A stretch of 64,000 bases of DNA from Rhynchospora pubera (taxonomy: Eukaryota > Streptophyta > Magnoliopsida > Poales > Cyperaceae): NCBI GenBank assembly GCA_028095005.1, contig CM051459.1, positions 318,000,513-318,064,512 on the forward strand. Direction: 5' to 3'. Both the position numbers and the translations under genes were made by a program. Positions 59,500 to 64,000 of this stretch are shown piece by piece. The stretch's first letter is position 1. Every line of letters begins with the position of its first letter. The notes beneath the pieces are model-generated. The model was not told the DNA's origin and did not search any database. It worked only from the letters and a program-made list of their open reading frames with translations.

Positions 59500-62400
59500 A
59501 TGAGTTCAGCAGAAGATGAGGCTGGTCCTTCTGGTGCTTCACCACCTCCCACCGAAGCACCCCCCACCGAATCAGCCTCCACCCAGCCTCGGCCAAAAAG
59601 ACGTAGGCGTCGCGCAGCCCGTCCGAGCGCGCAAAATGTCATTCCACCTGTGCAACCGGCTAACGCAGAAAACCAACAGGTTTTGTTTGTTACGGATAAC
59701 GAGCATCTCGTTGGTTTGTCTTTTGAGGAGGTAATAGATTGTTTTATGTTAATTTATATTTTTTTGATTTAATAATTTAGATTTCTTAATAGACTTATAA
59801 ATTGTATTAAATGCTTATTATAAATTGTATTAAAAAATTAATTGAAAATGAGGTTTATTATAAATTTTTATGTTCAATCTAATAAATTGTATTAAATGCT
59901 TATTATAAATTGTATTATAAATTGTATTATAAATTGTATTATAAATTGTATTTATTGTAAATGTTTATAATATTTTTATGTTCAATCTAATAAATTGTAT
60001 TTATTGTAAATGCTTGTAAATGCTTATAAATTGTATTTTTAATACAACGGTTTATGTTTCGTGTTAATGCAGCGTGAAACACATTTGGAGACGAGATCGC
60101 ACAAGCGAACGATTAAGGTGGACGATCGGATTGAGGGAAGGCTGATCAAACTGGGGCTCAGTCACATTACGAAGGTGAAGCATGTCAACGTCGACATGCT
60201 ATTACTGAAGGCAATGGTCGAGTTTTGGCGTCCGGAGACGCATACTTTCCATTTTCCCGTTGGAGAGATGACCGTTACTCTACAGGTAATTTATTTAAAC
60301 TTGATATTAAATTTTTTTAATATAATTTTCGTATTAATTTTCACAATTAATTGCAACATAAAATTTTGACTTAACATGACACGAATTGCAATATTAACAT
60401 GACACGAATTTAACATATTTTGTAATTGTTACCAGGATGTTGCTTTCTTATATGGTTTGCGCTCGACGGGCATTCCAGTTAGGTCGAATACGAGAGGGCC
60501 CTGGGAGGAAAAGATTCGTGCAAATCTTTATCCTCATGAAGATTTGGGAGACTGGCACAGAGAAAGGAGGAGCAGGGAGTAAGTGAAAAAAATAAAGTGC
60601 AATATTGATTTTTTGCTATTCAGTATATGCATTGCTTACTTGTATTGATTATTTTAAATTTGTACAATGCAGGGGCGATGTTGTTGTGGGCAACAACATC
60701 AAGTTGAAATGGTTGCGACAAAATTGCGGTGTGGCGCCACAGGCAGGTGCTGATGATGAGGAGTTAGACCGATACACGCGTGCAGTTGCTCTAGAGTTAT
60801 TTGGGACGTTGATGTTTCCAGATATTTCTCAGAATTCCGTCCCAGCATACTATTTGGAGCTTGTATCGGTATAATTTTCTTAACTTAAATAATTTTTTTA
60901 TTTGTTTACCAGCAATTTAATTTTATTATTTAAAAAAAATATAAATTATTATAGCAAGACTAATATTATTATAGCACAATTATTATAGCAAAATTGTTTG
61001 CATGGCTATTATTGTTTTCAATGTTCTCGAATTGAGTTTGAATGCGTTGTTTAATTTAAATGCAGGGCAATTAGAATGAAGTTCCGGACTTCAATTGGGG
61101 AGGTGCCACGCTTGCTTGTCTATATCGTGCTCTGGACCGTGCCTCCATGCGTTTCAAGGTTGTGACGGGACCTTGGATGCTACTATTGTTTTGGGCATGG
61201 TCATACCTCCCTGTTTGTCGCCCAGAGGTTGCTCCTATCGGTGGATTAGGACAGCCTAACCTAGATTCATGTGTGCCGTTTGGCAGGTAATAACTTATAA
61301 TAATTTTTCAATAATTTTATGCAAATTACAACACATCAATCCTAACCTTCAAAATTTTCAGAAAATGGGGCGGAGCTCGGTCTTTCTCACGGAGCCAGCA
61401 CCGCGGGACAGTGGAGAACGCACGGGACTTCCTAGCCGTGTTGAACGTTGAAGACGTCAACTGGTTTCCGTACGTACTCGACAGGGCTGTCATGCCACGG
61501 GTAGCACAGGTTGGTTCCATAGCGGAGCATGTTCGGTTGCCGCTGATTTTTTACCACATTGTTGCCTACTACTACCCCGACCGTTGTAGGCATCAGTTTG
61601 GACTGTACCAGTTTACTCCTCCTCCACTACCTGTGGTACGTTTGCTATATTTTTTCGATTTATCATACGATCAACTTCAATTTAATTAGAGTAAAGAACT
61701 AACGTGTTTATTTTAACAGAGTTGGGACGTGAGACAGAACCTGCTGGGTTTCCAGCACGGTACCTATCGAGATCACCCAGATTTTGCTACCATTTTTGCG
61801 AGTGCACATGCTGAGTGGACTGACGAGACATTACAGGCACGCCAGCTGGAGACTCGATCCTGGAGTGCTACTGATACGCTGCGGTACTTCCGATGGTTTT
61901 GGCGATACGGTGCCTCCGAGAGACCCACGCCACGAGATGATGCCGAGGCACGTCTCCAGCGCACTCAGCAGCTGCCTCTTCCTCAGAGGCAGTACACAAA
62001 CATGGGGTCCAGACTTCTCAATGCGGTACATCTTATTTTTTTAAATATGGAATGTATGATTGGTAAATGGAATTGTGCAATATGTCATTATTCTCGTAAA
62101 TTGCAGGGCAACTCTACGCTGAAGAATGCACTTCATGCATTGGGACTGGTTGTGAAGAAGGGGTGCAGAAGGGTGGGAAAGGCAATTCTCGCCAACTGTC
62201 GTTCGCAGTTGCATGATGCTTCCATCCCTCTGAGGTAATTTTAAATAATTTAATTTTTTTATTGCGTTTTTTGCATTTTAAATTCAATAATTTATAAATT
62301 ACAGGTTGGAGGATTTGTTGGAGCAGCGAGGACTTCCAACAAATATTGAGGACATACCAGATTCTGGGGACGAGTCTTCTTCTGCACGTCCGACTGTACC

Positions 62401-63101
62401 CACAGACCTTCAGGCGGAGGATCTGATGCATGCGGTTAGTATTCGTTCATATGCAAGTTTCAATTTTAGATACTAATTTATTTATATTGACATTATTTTT
62501 TTTAATATTATAGGATGGTTGACTGAATACCGGGCGATTAGATGATATTTTAGGACCACGCACGTTCTTTCCTACTCAGTTTCCAGCCTCAGGTCCTACT
62601 CCATCCATGTATAGTGCATCAACATCGACCTCGCAGTTTGCTGGCATTTCTCAGGATCCCACTGGCATTTTCCAGCCTCAGGATCCTCCACCGTACTCCT
62701 TTGCACCATTTGGTATGCCTTCCTCTTTTCCTGCATTTACTGTTCCTCCATTTACTGTTCCGTCAGTGCCTACGCTTTCTTCTATTCCATCATTTGGCAC
62801 TCCGTTGGGTAGTATGGGAAGGACAGACTCGTTCAGCACATTACTGCGGACGGCCGGAGATGAGGAGGGTGATTATGTCCCTATAGCGACTCCTCAGGAG
62901 GCTGGGCAGCCTGTTGAGTTTGGGCCCATACAGCAGGAGGCTCAGCAGGACCAACAGGAGGACCGCCAGGAGGAGGACGATGGGGATACGGACTCCACTG
63001 ACTCGGGAGATGTTACTGTCCCGGGCATACGAGATAGGCGTGTGGTGAGGGTGATTGACAGATTTTCACCTTCAGGACCTAGGAGGAGGCGGCGTCGTTA
63101 G
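59500..63101 (+). pseudogene. Plant mobile domain (PMD) protein, MAIN-like, 10 exons, one nonsense codon
   Basis: Exons are 59500-59730, 60073-60285, 60436-60578, 60673-60868, 61075-61286, 61362-61635, 61720-62025, 62107-62234, 62305-62434 and 62514-63101; all are GT-AG with matching phases. The N-terminus has a basic patch (RPKRRRRRAARPS), perhaps nuclear localisation. PMD motifs follow: EGRLIKLGLSHI, LLKAMVEFWRPETHTFHFP, DVAFLYGLRSTGIPV and FNWGGATLACLYRALDRA. The C-terminus is Pro-rich, then acidic, ending RRRRRR. If exon 5 began at the first AG (61064-61065) it would carry TAG; the second AG nine bases on avoids it. TGA at 62520-62522, where Gly-like GGA is expected, truncates the protein to about 613 of 806 residues. 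PMD proteins occur as host silencing factors (MAIN, MAIL1) and as transposon cargo. Confidence 0.8.
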
Positions 63102-63581
63102 TTATGATGATGGACTGATTTTATTGCTGATGATGACAGTTCTTTTTTGTTTATGGACTGATGATGGACGGATCGTTTATTTTTCGTTTATGGTCTTGTG
63201 ATTGACTTGTGTATTACTGATGTTGATTGACTATTTTTCGTTTATGACATGTGATTGACTTGTGTATTTATTGGATTGTTTATTATGACTTGTGATGATT
63301 GACTTGTGTATTATTATGACTTGGAATTTCGGAGTGCAAAGCACTACTTGAAACATAAACGTTTATGTATTGAAACGCCAATAAATGAAATACTCCAAAC
63401 AACAACTTTTATCCATTTAACGTCAACACATTAAAACCGCAACTTATAGTGCAAAGCACTACAAAAAATAAAGGAAAATAAAAAACAACCATAAAAATAA
63501 AACATTGCATTAACAATTCCAACTAAAGTACATTAACAACCATAATAATAAAACACATAAATATTACAATCATATAAATAT
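63102..63581. repeat. Convergent 3' flank with degenerate TGTGATTGACTTGTGTATT repeats
   Basis: Between the PMD gene and a minus-strand gene. Three to four degenerate copies of a GATTGACTTGTGTATT word lie at about 63190-63320; the remainder is AT-rich 3' UTR-like DNA. Confidence 0.6.
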
Positions 63582-64000
63582 TTAGAGATTTTGACTATCT
63601 ACATGTTGTAGAATTTCATCCCACCATGGTTGCTCATCTTCATCATTCGGTTGTTGTTGATTACTCGCACCAGTGTTGTCAGCGAATTGAGCGACTTCGT
63701 TCCAAAAAACAGCATCATCTTCTTGTTGATTACTCGGAACACTATTGTCAACGAATTGAGCGGCTTCGTTCCAAAAAGCCGCTTCGATTTCTTCTTTTTC
63801 TATCTTTGCCATTCGGCTTGCCGCAATTTGTCGAAGTTCATCCCTCTTATTTATTTCTCTCAATTTTTGCTCTGATTTTTTGAGCCTTTTTTTCCTTGCC
63901 TCTTCTTCCCTAATTTTTTGTTTACGATCCATTTCTTCATTTCTTTCTTTAATAATCCTCTGCGTCTCTATGTCCCGAGCTCTTTGTTCATTTTCGTCGT
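63582..64000 (-). CDS. C-terminal part of an unidentified coiled-coil protein (runs off window)
   Basis: The frame is open from the window edge (ENEQRARDIETQRIIKE...) to the stop at 63584-63582. The charged, Lys/Arg/Glu-rich segment (KQKIREEEARKKRLKK) is likely a coiled coil. Three degenerate C-terminal repeats follow: AFWNEAAQFVDN, VFWNEVAQFADN and PWWDEILQHVDS. It lies tail-to-tail with the PMD gene, so it may belong to the same element. The charged tail resembles accessory (Myb/trihelix, NAM-associated) proteins of Harbinger-type elements, but the diagnostic N-terminus is outside the window. Confidence 0.5.
   Translation of the reverse strand, partial: DENEQRARDIETQRIIKERNEEMDRKQKIREEEARKKRLKKSEQKLREINKRDELRQIAASRMAKIEKEEIEAAFWNEAAQFVDNSVPSNQQEDDAVFWNEVAQFADNTGASNQQQPNDEDEQPWWDEILQHVDSQNL

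Overview
The window is AT-rich nuclear DNA of a flowering plant. The evidence is GT-AG introns, an FBD/LRR-type F-box family, an AP2/ERF gene, a plant mobile domain (PMD) gene, a Copia LTR retrotransposon with a Met-tRNA primer site, and CACTA, hAT, Tourist-like and other inverted-repeat elements. I cannot name the species. Nothing bacterial or organellar was seen. Genes are sparse and most of the window is repeats in several layers.

Layout. 1-3454 is one copy of a segmental duplication whose partner is 45557-48864. Both carry a long foldback element, the same spacer and the 3' exons of a minus-strand F-box gene. Gene A (2690-4618) is complete; its duplicate, gene C (48096-48864), has lost exon 1 at the duplication edge, where a CACTA-type element begins. 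A diverged, intact paralogue, gene B, is at 37579-39515. 6-15 kb is mostly gene-free, with a SINE-like unit and three TA-microsatellite-flanked inverted-repeat elements (10701-15009). 15223-24372 is a direct duplication of about 4 kb; the second copy carries a solo LTR that the first lacks. An AP2/ERF-like gene starts at 25330 and is split by a 9.7-kb Copia-type retrotransposon (25830-35566); its last 34 codons resume in frame at 35570. A cluster of W-box cores, partly on an exact 10-bp period, lies at 36940-37134.

41.1-44.8 kb holds a probable three-exon minus-strand gene for a 55-residue membrane protein, with an LTR-like block and a striking palindrome array inside its second intron. 48.9-51.6 kb is a CACTA-type element carrying a multi-exon Ulp1-like (C48) protease gene between clusters of dyad repeats. 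52-57.5 kb holds MITEs and a non-autonomous hAT element with a perfect 8-bp target duplication. From 58.3 kb a third dyad class introduces a ten-exon PMD gene (59500-63101) with one clear nonsense codon, followed by the 3' end of a convergent minus-strand gene that leaves the window.

The protein genes do not form a pathway. The themes are local F-box duplication and decay, repeated transposon insertion (several insertions can be ordered because an empty-site copy is present), and elements built from short palindromic dyads. All comparisons and counts were made by eye.
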